Positions 1 to 10,255 of a stretch of 64,000 bases of DNA are shown piece after piece. The notes under the pieces were generated by a model. That model was not told where the DNA came from. It saw only the letters and a list, made by a program, of their open reading frames with translations, and ran no database searches. Source of the DNA: Boletus sp. NGJ (taxonomy: Eukaryota > Basidiomycota > Agaricomycetes > Boletales > Boletaceae); NCBI GenBank assembly GCA_019096195.1, contig JAGTXK010000027.1, positions 866,486-930,485 of the forward strand, read 5' to 3'. Position 1 is the stretch's first letter, and the number at the start of each line of letters is the position of its first letter. The translations under genes and the position numbers were made by a program.

Positions 1-24
1 ATCCCGTGGACTGGTCCACGGGAT
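1..24. repeat. Near-perfect palindrome at window edge
   Basis: Two 11-base arms (1-11 and 14-24) are exact reverse complements around a TG spacer. It could be a hairpin or the end of an element cut by the window edge. No partner copy was found. Confidence 0.5.
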
Positions 25-575
25 CTCCACCTTGACGACAGACCGAGGGACATAATAGTTAACCGGCACTTCTGGCTGAAATTGCCAACCGTAGCTCAGC
101 AGCACCATGTGACTTGAGGGAGGGAAGGCTATCTTGTATGTAGCTCCCAGTATGAACGCTTCTCTGAAAGCCGTGACGAATCCGGGCTTGGAAGAGTCGG
201 TGGGTAGTAATGCTCGTCTGAATCGTTGGCAAGTAAGCACAGGCTGTCAGTGTCACGGTGGCAAACAAAGACCCTATGGTGGTCACGTGCAGATAGGGAT
301 TTCTTTGGCGAAATACGTGCATAGAAGCTCGGGTAGTCATGACTTCAGCGAAACAACTAGTACTGAGGAAGAAGAGCTAAATAAGTACTCTTGTAAGTAC
401 TGGATGAGAAACTGTCTCTTGAAAATCGGAGGTTCAGAGATTTGATCTAAGGGACTGGATTTTTCTTCTTCTAATAGCTGTTCATTCTGACAATTATAGT
501 CTAACTCCACAGGCAGTATATGGGAGTACCTAACGGTACTTGTGTAGCAATCGAAAAGGGACTAGCAGTAATGTC
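25..575. other. No confident gene; decayed sequence
   Basis: Short overlapping ORFs on both strands with no recognisable family. The segment 105-226 resembles 3441-3549 base by base, so this looks like remains of a duplicated gene. The rest is downstream flank of the monooxygenase that ends at 576. Confidence 0.4.
105..226 (-). repeat. Diverged repeat, copy 1 (partner 3441-3549)
   Basis: Read on the minus strand, this shares long patches with 3441-3549: an ACGATT start, CCCACCGA, GCTTTCAGA, and a shared end CCCTCAAGTCA-ATGG. Both copies lie on the same strand. Neither keeps an open frame through the whole match, so both look like relics of one older coding sequence. Confidence 0.45.
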
Positions 576-2425
576 CTAGTTGGCCATTGCGCCAACCACA
601 GCGTGGAGCTTTGATTCTGCATCCTCCCATGCCTGCAGCGCTCCACTCGTCATATCCACAGAATCCACTCGTCTAAGAATCTCCTGCTTGATGGTCTCCA
701 TGCCCTCCCTTTCATACGCACTGATGCCCCTCTCATCCAGGTCGTCTTCCCTTCTCGTCCCATCATAGTACCCCGGTGCCGCGAACAGGTACATCCATCC
801 GGTCGACAACGAAAGGCTCGCGAGAGAACGAGCGAACGGGAGACGAATCTCTTCATAAATTTGGAGGGCCTCTGGGACGCGAGAGAGCGTTGTAAGAGGG
901 TGTGCGATGAGCCGGCCAAGCACAAATGCATCCTAGACATGTCTTGAGTGAGAATGGATAGGCAAAGGAGCTAGAGATGGGACGTACTTCGACCGCTTGG
1001 CCCGCCCCGGCACCAAAGTGAGGCGTCATGGCGTGACACTGTGGAATCATCGATCATTAACTGGACATGCCCACATACCCGATCTGAGGAAGACGCACCG
1101 CATCTCCAATAAGTGCGACCCCCTTTCGTACGCAAAACGGAAGCGGCTTCACGACGTGCAACGCCCACTTGGACGGCTTCTCGCAGAGCTGTAGCAGGTA
1201 TAACTTAGACTAGTAAGTGTAACTGGTGTGGGGAAAAGTCACCTTCACCAATGTCCTCGCGTCAGGTTCGAAGTTGTCAAAGCATTCAACTAGCTCATCA
1301 CGACTCCCGTCGGATACCCAGTGTCCTTCGTAGTGCGTGCCCGCCAAGCTTGGATCGCTTATCATTGCCGCAACGTTGATGATAGTCCCATTGGCAATCG
1401 GATAGGTCAGACAGAACTGCGAATAGGTAAAATGTGTGAATCTGAATAAATGTGACATGAAGCATGTTTACCCTGCCCTTTCCGTGATACTGTTTCACAG
1501 CAGATGAGGTGCGGAATTGCGCACACGTGTAATTGCCTACTCACTGCTATCATATTCCCTAAAGAGACATTCTCTGGGTTTTCCTTCTTCAACGTCTCCG
1601 CAGGGATGAGCCAACGGTTTACTGTTATCCCCGTGAAGGTCGCTTCTTTGTATTGTTTAAGATCTGTCTCATCACCACCGTTCTTGTCCTGTGATGCTGC
1701 TTCAAACAACGTCTTGCGAACTGCTGAACGGATTCCATCAGCTCCAATGAGTACATCCGTGGTCGCAGTGGTGCCATCCGCGAAGTTAAGTACAATAGGT
1801 GACATTGAGTGTATATCCTGTTGTTCTGGTTCTATGTAATTGACGAGCCGCTTCCTGGAATGAACTGTGCACGAGGCTGGTAGGTACCTTTCCAAGATAG
1901 CTACCATGTGCTGACGATGCATGTAAGAGGGATTATCTTCACCCACCTCCGTGAGAATAGGTCTCCAGATTGTGGAATACATAAGGACTTACAGCGATGG
2001 ACATTGTGGTACCAGATGTATCCACCCTCGCGTATGTCTGATCGCCTCATACAAGGGCCTGATGCCGCGGTCAGAACTGAAACCGACATAATCGAGGATC
2101 GAGTCACTTACCATGGCTGCTGTCGGGATTATGCGTAAAAATTTGTTTGAACTCGTCGAACAGCCCAAGCTCGATCATTATTTCGTGGGTCCGTCTCCAT
2201 AGAGTAATTCCTACACCAGCAGTGTCGATGGAGTCGTGCGCTTCGTATAGGTCAATGGGTATGGAAGGGTCATATTTTCCGATCGTAATAGCGAGGACAA
2301 GACCCCCGATACCAGCGCCGCTGGAAAGGGACTTAAATGGCATGACCGAACGTGAGGGTGGCTACACACCAGATGGCAACACGGAATTTGGGTCCCGACT
2401 TAGATGATGAGAGCGAAGCTGACAT
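576..2425 (-). CDS. FAD-dependent monooxygenase, salicylate hydroxylase-like (paralogue A)
   Basis: This is a flavoprotein hydroxylase of the FAD_binding_3 type, which uses NAD(P)H and O2 to hydroxylate small, often aromatic, substrates. The spliced product has an N-terminal GAGIGG dinucleotide-binding motif, an IGADG motif near the middle, and a C-terminal GDA-HAMTPHFGAGAG motif that binds the flavin pyrophosphate. About nine exons are inferred, at the same positions as in the two plus-strand paralogues, including an 18-nt exon encoding YHGKGR. I place the start at 2425 (MSASLSSSKSGP), which aligns with the paralogues' starts. It is the most diverged of the three: its last exon encodes a longer, different tail ending GAMAN. 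No frameshift or stop was seen in the spliced frame. The substrate is unknown. A kynurenine or zeaxanthin-type relative is possible, but a salicylate-hydroxylase-like enzyme fits best. Confidence 0.85.
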
Positions 2426-3440
2426 TGTATTGTAGTACAGCGAGAATCAGCAGGTGATGTCTGACCTGTGGGAGGATACAGTCTCTTTTATGTCCTTCAT
2501 GAATTAGATACACTGAGTCATATACCGAGTCATTGTAACTTGGCCGTTCGACGCGCAAGGCATTTACGTGATTCTGATGACCAGCGACTTGAGCATGATG
2601 CACTGCAACGCAAGCGGCACGCCGAGTCAATAATAATACTGACCGACGGTTACCATCATATTATCAAAGTAACGCCACACAAGTTGGGCAAGGAATTATG
2701 GTGATGGCTCCACGTTCATGGGCTTCCAGCTGTGTTAGTGGTGCGAAACCATGTCTGATAAAATTATGGCTTGTAGCCCATAAACTGTTATGTATCCGGT
2801 GAGTAAATGAAGTCCGTAAATGACTGAGAACAAATTCTCTTCTCACCATTCTCGCTCCGAGCCTTTAATGCATGCCTTTCGGCGAGCCTAGAAATGACAT
2901 GTTGTTGGCTATGTCAACGACCATGGTTCATGCACACGACTCCATAGGATAGTGACGATCGCTGAGAAATCCGCACACGGACTCCACCGCGCTGGTCGAT
3001 GGGAATGACAGTGTTATTTTTGTCAACTGCACTCGTAAATGCCGACGCAAGTCGGCAAAAACCTTGCTTGACCTTTGCGGAAACGGCAAATGCCGGTGAG
3101 TTGACACGAAAGGGAAATTACAAAATGGTCCTCAGTCTGACTCTGACGTTAGATTATAGCCTGAACGCCTACGCACTGACACCCTCGATGGTCAAACATG
3201 TTGCCCGCGAGTGATGTTGTGAGTGACTTATGTCATGTCAATTGAAGCAAAACGTTAGGAGTGCGGTTGATGTGTGTCGCGTTTTAAGTAAGTATCAGCT
3301 TTTAAAACAGGTCATGGATTCGGGTGTTGACCAAGGCGACGAGGGGGTTTATCACCACACATTATAGCCAGGGATAGTGTGTCACAAAAACCCCCCAGCT
3401 GAGGAACGTGCCTTGATGCAGAATCGCTTGGTACATAGTT
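2426..3440. other. No gene recognised
   Basis: This is the upstream flank of monooxygenase A. The bases just before its ATG match those before paralogue C (both have CGCTGTACTA), which suggests the duplication included promoter sequence. Short ORFs such as 2999-3214 have no recognisable family. Confidence 0.4.
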
Positions 3441-3549
3441 CCATATGACTTGAGGGAGCGAATGTTCCTAGTCTCAATACTTCCTTGATTCTGAAAGCGA
3501 TGGCCCGCACCGGCTTGGATCGGTGGGGGTTATCACGTATCCAAATCGT
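3441..3549 (-). repeat. Diverged repeat, copy 2 (partner 105-226)
   Basis: Same orientation as copy 1, with scattered indels. See the entry for 105-226. Confidence 0.45.
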
Positions 3550-3978
3550 CGGCACCGGCAGGTGAGCAGCTTGATGTGAATTGTCAACCTTAAGCTCAAG
3601 GCAATCCCGAGCAGTGTTTGAAGAGCCACAGGTGAATAAACCCCGTCACAGGCCATGAATGCATGACCAGTGAAACAGTCACCATTCATGAACCTGGCGG
3701 TGATCTTATCGCGGCCTAGGTAAGCGTTAGGATTTCCCTGCATATCACTCATGTCTGAATATTATTTGTACATGTAGATTGGGCCCAAAGCAGCCAATTG
3801 ACTTTGTCCTCTGAGTCGCGTCTGCCGATTCATCCAACTCTGCCAACTCAGCTTCGTGCACACTAATCGCGTTCCTTTCGATTTTTCCCTCTACACATCC
3901 TGTAGCATCATGCTCGTTGCTGACCATAATACCATCGCCATCCACAACTTTGTGACTTTCCACGGGCTTTTGAAACAC
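3441..3978 (-). pseudogene. Degenerate flavoprotein-like fragment
   Basis: Minus-strand reading around 3620-3752 gives GRDKITARF-NGDCFTGHAF-ACDGVYSPV. This resembles the DG-motif region of FAD monooxygenases (hydrophobic-x-G/C-D-G-x-x-S). The frame then shifts and continues as HQAAHLPVPTIWIRDN, the part duplicated at 105-226. No N-terminal GxGxxG exon or C-terminal GD motif was found nearby. It looks like a broken piece of a different monooxygenase subfamily from the three intact copies. The assignment rests on one motif and is tentative. Confidence 0.35.
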
Positions 3979-4338
3979 TGAGCCGGATTACGCGACGTCG
4001 ACATTCGCCAGATGATCTATTGTCAGTGCATGGCAAAAGTCACAATCTGAGTCCTACATCTACGAATGGAGAAAGGGAAGAGCGTAGTACCCACTCCGCA
4101 GGCGTCCATTCTACAACTTACCTAGAGAGTTCTTTCTGTCGCATCGCAACCATTCCAAACGATCGTCTCGCCACGTCCTTTACGTGTTCCTCTTACTCAG
4201 CCCTATGTTTACCTTTGAGTATTCTAGTGATCAGCACGAATTGGCTATGCCATTGTACTGTACTAAACCCAGCCACCTGATGAGCATGTGAGATAAGTAT
4301 GTGACGTGGGGTGTACTATCTGTTCACTGCCATTCTCT

Positions 4339-6101
4339 TCACAGGTGCCCCCTGCTCGCAACCCTGTCTATCGCATTCCTGACAAGTCCAACGAGCTCCT
4401 CTTCCGTGCCTACTATAGCCTCTACGCGACGTTCACGCGACAACAGGTCACCGAACACCGTCTGGGGATCAAACAGAGAGTGGGCTCTCTGCACAGCCTC
4501 AGCAAACTTGGCAGGGTGGGCGGTGGAAAGGACGACTTGAACAGTGGCGATGGAGCTATGAAGGATAGAGACTGAGTCCAGCGTACCATATTCAAGGAAC
4601 AAATCGTGAGACGTACTTGGATTTTGCAAACACTTCGGCGGCATGTAACCCCACGGCGGTATGCGGGTCAGCGAGGTATGACTTGGTCTCGTTGTATTTT
4701 CGGATGGTGGCAATCGTCTGTGGTCAATGGGTTAACTAGTTACACGTTCAAGTCTACATTGAATCCCACCTGCTCATCGTCAGCCTTGTCTGCGACAAAG
4801 TCTCTCCGTGCACTCTCAAGTACCGCCGATAGATTGACGGTCCCCCTGTTTTTAACCGCGGCCATCCAGTCGCGTACCTGCTCACAGGCAACTGCACGCT
4901 TCGATGTCTCGTCGTGGTGTACTGTATTCTCATAGGCAAGGTACCAGAGCAACCGTTCAAAGTTGCTTGAAACGGCAATATCCATGGCAGGACTGACAGT
5001 TGCGTAGACGCCGCCCGCTACAGGAGCAGCACCGGGATCAACTTTCTGGTATGACCCACTCTTCCAGAATCGGGCGAGAATGTCGTTCGAATTCGTGGCG
5101 ACGCCAAGTTTACCCATAGGAAGGCCCATACGTTTGGCGTAGTACCCTGCGAGGATGTCACCAAAATTACCAGTAGGGACGACAAATTGGATCTCGGAAC
5201 GTTCGACACCGACGTCGGCGTTATTGAGAAACTGAAAGTAGGCAGAGAAGTAGTAGACAATTTGTACGAGAATACGGGCCCAGTTGATGGAATTTACTGC
5301 CCCCAACCGATGTTTTTCGTTAAACTGCTTGTCAGCTAGGAGGGATTTAAGGATATCCTGTAGGAAGGGTTACACTGTATCTGCCACTACAGCACAGTCG
5401 AAGCTGCGCTTACTTGGCAGTTGTCAAATGTCCCGCTAACAGACAGGCTGTGGATGTTCTCGTCGAGGACGGTCGTCATCTGAGCTTCCTGGATTGGCGA
5501 GACTCGGCCCTGAGGGAAGAGAATGAAAACAGATATGTTGGCTTTGTTGCGCAGGCCGTAGATAGCAGCACTTCCAGTGTCGCCACTGGTGGCACCGACA
5601 ACAGTCAGCTTCTCTGGCGGTTCTCCGGGTGCTTTTCGAGAATTACGTCTATTGAGAAAGTATTCAAAGAGATTTCCAACAAGCTGGAGCGCAAGGTCTT
5701 TGAATGCATAGGTGGGCCCGTGGAACAATTCGAGAACGTATGTTTTAGGATCAAGTTGAACAAGCGGCGTGATAGATGGATCGCGAAACGCGGACGGGCC
5801 AACGCCGTATGTCCTGTTGACGAGCGAAACAAGATCGGTTGGCGGAAGCTCATCGGGAGAGATAAAGAGTGAGAGGATGTTGATGGCGAGTTTTTGGTAA
5901 GAAAGACCGGCCCATTCAGACTGCCAATTTTCAGGAAGACTTGGGATATCTTTTGGAATGTAGAGCCCGCCGTCTGGGGCGAGGCCAGCAAGGACAACCT
6001 GTCACGAGTCCAACATCAACATAGAGGGTAACAGAGACGATGCGACCCACGTCCTCGAAGGTCTGCTCGCCTGGATGTCCGCGGGTGGAAAAGTACTTCA
6101 T
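4339..6101 (-). CDS. THR4: Threonine synthase
   Basis: The enzyme converts O-phosphohomoserine to threonine and phosphate, the last step of threonine synthesis, using PLP. Spliced segments in order are: an N-terminus starting MKYFSTRGHPGEQTFED; GLAPDGGLYIPKDIP; FHGPTYAFKDLALQ, holding the PLP lysine; GATSGDTGSAAIYGL, the phosphate-binding loop; PTGNFGDILAGYYAKRMGLP; and a C-terminus ending AIDRVASRGHL. These blocks and their order match the long fungal form of the family. At least four introns are needed, including one between the VDLNV exon and the ADPHTAVGLHAAEVF exon, and another whose acceptor lies at CCTTCATAG. I chose the start at 6101 because it is the first ATG in the exon that splices in frame to the conserved GLAPDGG block. 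All expected catalytic blocks are present. Its neighbours are unrelated. Confidence 0.93.
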
Positions 6102-6220
6102 CGCAGTCGCCGTTGTCGTGCCCGACGCGATAAACGATGATCAGCGCCAAGTCATATTGATATCCTTTTCGGGTAATTCTGCTTGGCAAGCCCACACTGC
6201 GCAACTCCATGCCATGTGAC

Positions 6221-6505
6221 CTTCAGTCTCCATAGCTCTACTCTTCGTACAGCACAGTTCCTATGACTTCCGCAACTACCTTTTGTGGAGGACAGAGGGT
6301 ACGTTCCGTAGCATGGAGGTAAACCGTTGCTCTTCTCCTTACAATGGCTCAGCTGGTCAATGAGTCTGTCCACAGGCGGAGGAGAATACAGCTAAAAGAT
6401 ATTTGACTACAACGAGGCTGTCAAGGAGCTAGAGGTCCTTCGCCGGAGTGCTGTTATTCATCAGCTGTATGGTTGGATAGCGTCTCACAGCACAAAACCA
6501 ATGTC
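6221..6505 (+). pseudogene. Decayed ISD11 (LYRM4) paralogue with intron retained
   Basis: The sequence matches the intact ISD11 gene at 55010-55350 across both exons and the splice sites. Exon 1 (6221-6318) aligns with the LYR-protein segment encoding SSTLRTS...SSYNFRNYF and ends TTCCGTAGCAT. An intron with GT and AG ends follows (6319-6375). Exon 2 reads AEENTAK, then after a frame change DYNEAVKELEVLRRSAVIHQLYG, against AEQDPAK...SEAVKELEVLRRCAIVNQVYG in the live gene. An 8-base deletion in exon 1 shifts the frame, a second shift occurs early in exon 2, and no start codon aligns. Because the intron is kept, this came from DNA duplication and not from retrotransposition. It lies just upstream of threonine synthase. 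Confidence 0.8.
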
Positions 6506-7446
6506 TGGCGATGAAGGTACATTGGTAGAGCGGGCAATGTTATGACAAATTTCATTTCAGCTTGCCTCTCTTTCTATGTATGCCGTGCACGAACTCGTTT
6601 CCCCGTCCCCTCGCCAATTCGCCCTACATTCGAGCCCTCTGCTCCGGCCCTCCATCATCCACGTAGCCTTGGACGCACTCGATAGCATGATCATACGATT
6701 GGTCCATTCATTCAGCGGCGATGCCCGAGGAAGGTGTTGACCTAGTGTTGGACCGTTCCGGTCTCTCAGCAAGTTTTAACACATATCAACGTCTTCTGCC
6801 TGGAAATATGGCCAGCTGCGAAGCCCGGCCGGCGCTCAGTGGCTCGTTTCCCAATGTTCACCACTACCCCATCGATCCATGAACCGAGTTTCCTACCACG
6901 ACAGGTGGTAAAGAATCTCCAGGCTCTACAGATCCCCAGATGTGTGTTATAAGAGACAGCGGACATAATGCAGACGTGGGTTAAAACCCGGAGCGAGAAC
7001 GGTGAGAGGTGAGAGGGTTCGGTTTCATTCAAACAGTACGGAACTTGATTTACTCATGGCAGAGGGCCATGCTTGGCAGCTTATGTGACAATGGGACTCG
7101 CAACATGTACTACACCACTGAAACTCATAATATATCAGTCTTGAACCATCTCCGCAAGATCTCCTTCCCAAGGCCCGTGTCACTCCGACGGTTACCGTGA
7201 GTCAGCATTGACGCGTGCCAATTGCGTTGCAGACAGGCACTCAAATCGTTCCTAATTGCGTAATCGGAAACGTTCCAAACGACACCCCAAAAGTAGTGAG
7301 GCGTGAATTGTTTCGGCGTCGACAGGCCAAGAAGTTGATAAGAGAACGACCCATATATCCGCGGGACTCATGGGCGACATAAGAGCGACCTTGCCTTTCT
7401 GCAGGTTAGATATCGTCCCCTGGTTTCCCCACCGTAGTGCAATATA
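6506..7446. other. No gene recognised; promoter side of monooxygenase B
   Basis: Nothing with family-level similarity was seen. The last 200 bases show patchy similarity to the sequence upstream of paralogue C (around 10030-10255), as expected if the duplication carried the promoter along. A short sequence resembling the Tn5 mosaic end is at 6938-6959. Confidence 0.4.
6938..6959 (+). other. Sequence like the Tn5 mosaic end, with a 3-base insertion
   Basis: AGATGTGT, then GTT, then ATAAGAGACAG. Without the GTT this equals the 19-base mosaic end used in transposase library adapters. The flanks do not match the rest of a Nextera adapter. It may be chance or a library remnant. Confidence 0.4.
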
Positions 7447-9266
7447 ATGTCAACTTCCTCTGAGTCGGGACCCAAGTTTCGTGTCGCCATCTGGTGTGTA
7501 GCTGTATTCGTATTCGAACCCACGACTCAAGTCCCTTTCAGTGGCGCTGGTATTGCCGGTCTTGTCCTCGCTATTACAATCGGAAGATATAACCCCTCCA
7601 TACCCATTGATATATACGAAGCACACGACTCTATCGACACGGCCGGTGTAGGAATCACTGTATGGAGGCAGGTGCACGAAGTTATGATCGAACTCGGGTT
7701 GTGCGATGAATTCAAACAAATCATTTCACATGGTCCCGACGCTACCCGTGGTGAGTATTCTTGGACGTATCGGCTCGGGCTCTGACCGTTGCCCCAGGCC
7801 CCTGTGTGAGGCGATCAGACATACGCGAGGGCGGATACATCTGGTACCAAAGAATCCATCGCTGTAAGTGTTTATGCATTCCACCATTTAGAGACCTGCT
7901 CTCATGGAAGTGGATAAAGATGGTCCCTTTCCGATGCATCGTCAACACATGATAACTATCCTCGAAAGGCACCTCCCAGCCTCGTGCACAGTGCATTTCA
8001 GCAAGCGGCTCATCCATTATATACAACCAGAACAACAAGATGCACAGTCGACGTCACCTATTATACTTAACTTTGCGGATGGGACTACTGCGACCACAGA
8101 TGCGCTCATTGGAGCTGATGGTGTTCGCTCAGCAGTTCGCAAGACATTATTTGAAGCAGCGTCAGAGGACGAGAATAGTGGCGACGAGACAGATCTGAAA
8201 CAATATATCGAAGCAACCTTTACAGGGATGACAGTATATCGTTGCCTTGTGCCTGCGGAGACGTTGAAGAAGGAAACCCCAGAGAATATCTCTTTAGGGA
8301 ATATGACAGCAGTGAGTAGGCAATTACGCGCGTGCACAATCCACACCTCATTCTACTGGGATACAGTACCACGGAAAGGGCAGGGTAAACATGTCTCGTA
8401 CCGCCTTTATTCAGATTCACTCATTCCATCATTCGCAGTTCTGTATTACCTATCCGATTGTCAACGACACTCTCATCAATGTCGTGGTATTCGTAGTTGA
8501 TTCACGGCTGGCGGGCACGCGTCACGAAGGACATTGGGTATCCGATGGGACTCGTGACGAGCTAATTGAAAACTTTGAAAACTTCGAACCTGACGCAAGC
8601 GCAGTGATAAAGGTGACTTCTCCCCACAGTGATGAAATCTGATCAGTCTAAGCAACACACAACATAGCACTGCGAGAAGCCGTCAAAGTGGGCGCTGCAC
8701 GTCGTGAAACCGCTTCCGTTTTGTGTACAGGGGAGGGTCGCACTTATCGGAGATGCGGTAGGTCTTCCTCATGTCAGGTGTTACAGACACGTTCAGCTGA
8801 TGATCAATGAAACCCTCAGTGTCATGCCATGACGCCTCATTTCGGTGCCGGTGCGGGTCAAGCGATCGAAGTGGGTCCCATTCATAAGTCCGTCCTTCGT
8901 CCGTTGACGCTCAAACACGTCTAGGATGCATTTGTGCTTGGCCGGCTCATCGCACACCCTCTTACCACGCTCTCTCGCATCCCAGATGCCCTCCGCATTT
9001 ACGAAGAGATTCGTCTCCCGTTCGCTCGTTCCGTCGCGAGCCTTTCGTTGTCGACCGGGTGGATGTATGCATTCATGGCACCAGGGTACTATGATGGGAC
9101 GAGGAAGGAGGATGATCTGGACGAGAGGGGCATCAGCGCGTATGAGAAGGAGGGCATGGAGGCCCTGAAGCAGGAGATTATGAGACGATGGGATTTTATG
9201 GATGAGTTGAGCGGACCTCTGCAGGCATGGGAAGACGCAGAATTGAAATTGCAAGCGTTAGGCTAG
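7447..9266 (+). CDS. FAD-dependent monooxygenase, salicylate hydroxylase-like (paralogue B)
   Basis: I infer nine exons: 7447-7493, 7542-7750, 7798-7863, 7920-8311, 8367-8384, 8439-8612, 8668-8757, 8820-8870 and 8925-9266. Together they make 1389 nt and a 462-residue flavoprotein. CGAGIAGLVLAI near residue 17 is the FAD-binding GxGxxG; IGADG and GDACHAMTPHFGAGAGQAIE are the other flavin motifs. The alanine usual after GDA is cysteine here and in both paralogues. Exon 5 is only 18 nt. The start ATG follows a conserved CAATATA- or GATACA-like context shared with the other copies. It is tandem with paralogue C, and the two are most alike in the 3' third, where even the last intron is nearly identical. 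It likely hydroxylates a small aromatic compound, but the substrate is not shown by sequence. Confidence 0.88.
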
Positions 9267-10255
9267 CGGGTCAGATAGTCAACTAAGCCTACACATCAAA
9301 CACTCATTCGCTCGCGCCTACTCTACCCTGGACCACATCCATGTATGCAGGCTCACTCTTATGGTCGTTTGCATCATACGTCGTAGCCTTGAGTGCCATC
9401 AGCGCCGTTATTGGGTTGGTACACCTATGAAGAGGCTGGTCACTGGAATTGGGCGGGAGCGACTCTGCTGACCTGGCACTGACCCTTCCCGGTTCCTCAG
9501 AGCAAGAAATATGACATGCACCAGTTGCCTCGAAAATGGAGAGTCGACCGTCAACTTTCAACTTTCGAGGTGACTTGCAGTGTGAAACATGCAGTGGGTT
9601 CTACCGTCGTGGTTTGTTGTCGCGGGCAATGCTAATACAGTACATCTTCCTTCTCCGATTCAGACAACATAAGCTGCCCACAAGCTCACAGCGTCCTCGT
9701 CTCGCTGCCTGCGGGCAATATTGAAGCATTGCTCATCAGGATTCAGTATACACTCAAATCGATATCTGAATCACGGGCCAATCAAACACCATTTCCAAGG
9801 CAACACCATGGCGCTTACACCGAAAAGTCTCTCGGCGGAGAGATTCCGTTGGCCAGTGCAATACTCGGTGGGTGGATTTCTCAACGCTGGCTACTACCTC
9901 ATTGAGTCACGAACCACGCTTGCTACCAACCATAGCCAGAGGGTCTTACATGGCACCTTATGGGGTGGCCACCGTTTTATCAGACGTGGCTCTCCCACAC
10001 CTGGATTATCTCCTCATTTCCTCTGACAAGCTTCGTTGCATCGCTCCAAAAGAGTCAGTATCGACAGTATTGACTCGTACCGGTTGCGTTGCAATCGTAC
10101 CCGAATCGTTCCAGACCGCATCATCAGGGTCACGTAAACTAGCACGTTGACCAGTCAAGCTAATGAACGTCCAAGTAAATCCGATTCTAGAGGACATAAA
10201 AGCGACTTTATCCCCTCCGCAGCTCAGATGCTTTCCCCCGCTGTACTAGGATACA
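9267..10255. other. Spacer between tandem monooxygenases; no gene recognised
   Basis: Short overlapping ORFs without recognisable families. The last part is the promoter of paralogue C and shares words with the regions before A and B. No transposon ends were seen. Confidence 0.4.

Noticed and set aside
7209-7218. Single ACGCGT upstream of monooxygenase B as a cell-cycle box
   Set aside because: A lone 6-mer is expected about every 4 kb, and the gene has no S-phase role.
7864-7919. Apparent frameshift in monooxygenase B after the HR motif
   Set aside because: Using the later acceptor (GATAAAG) restores HRYGPFPMHRQH in frame, and the same choice works in paralogues A and C.
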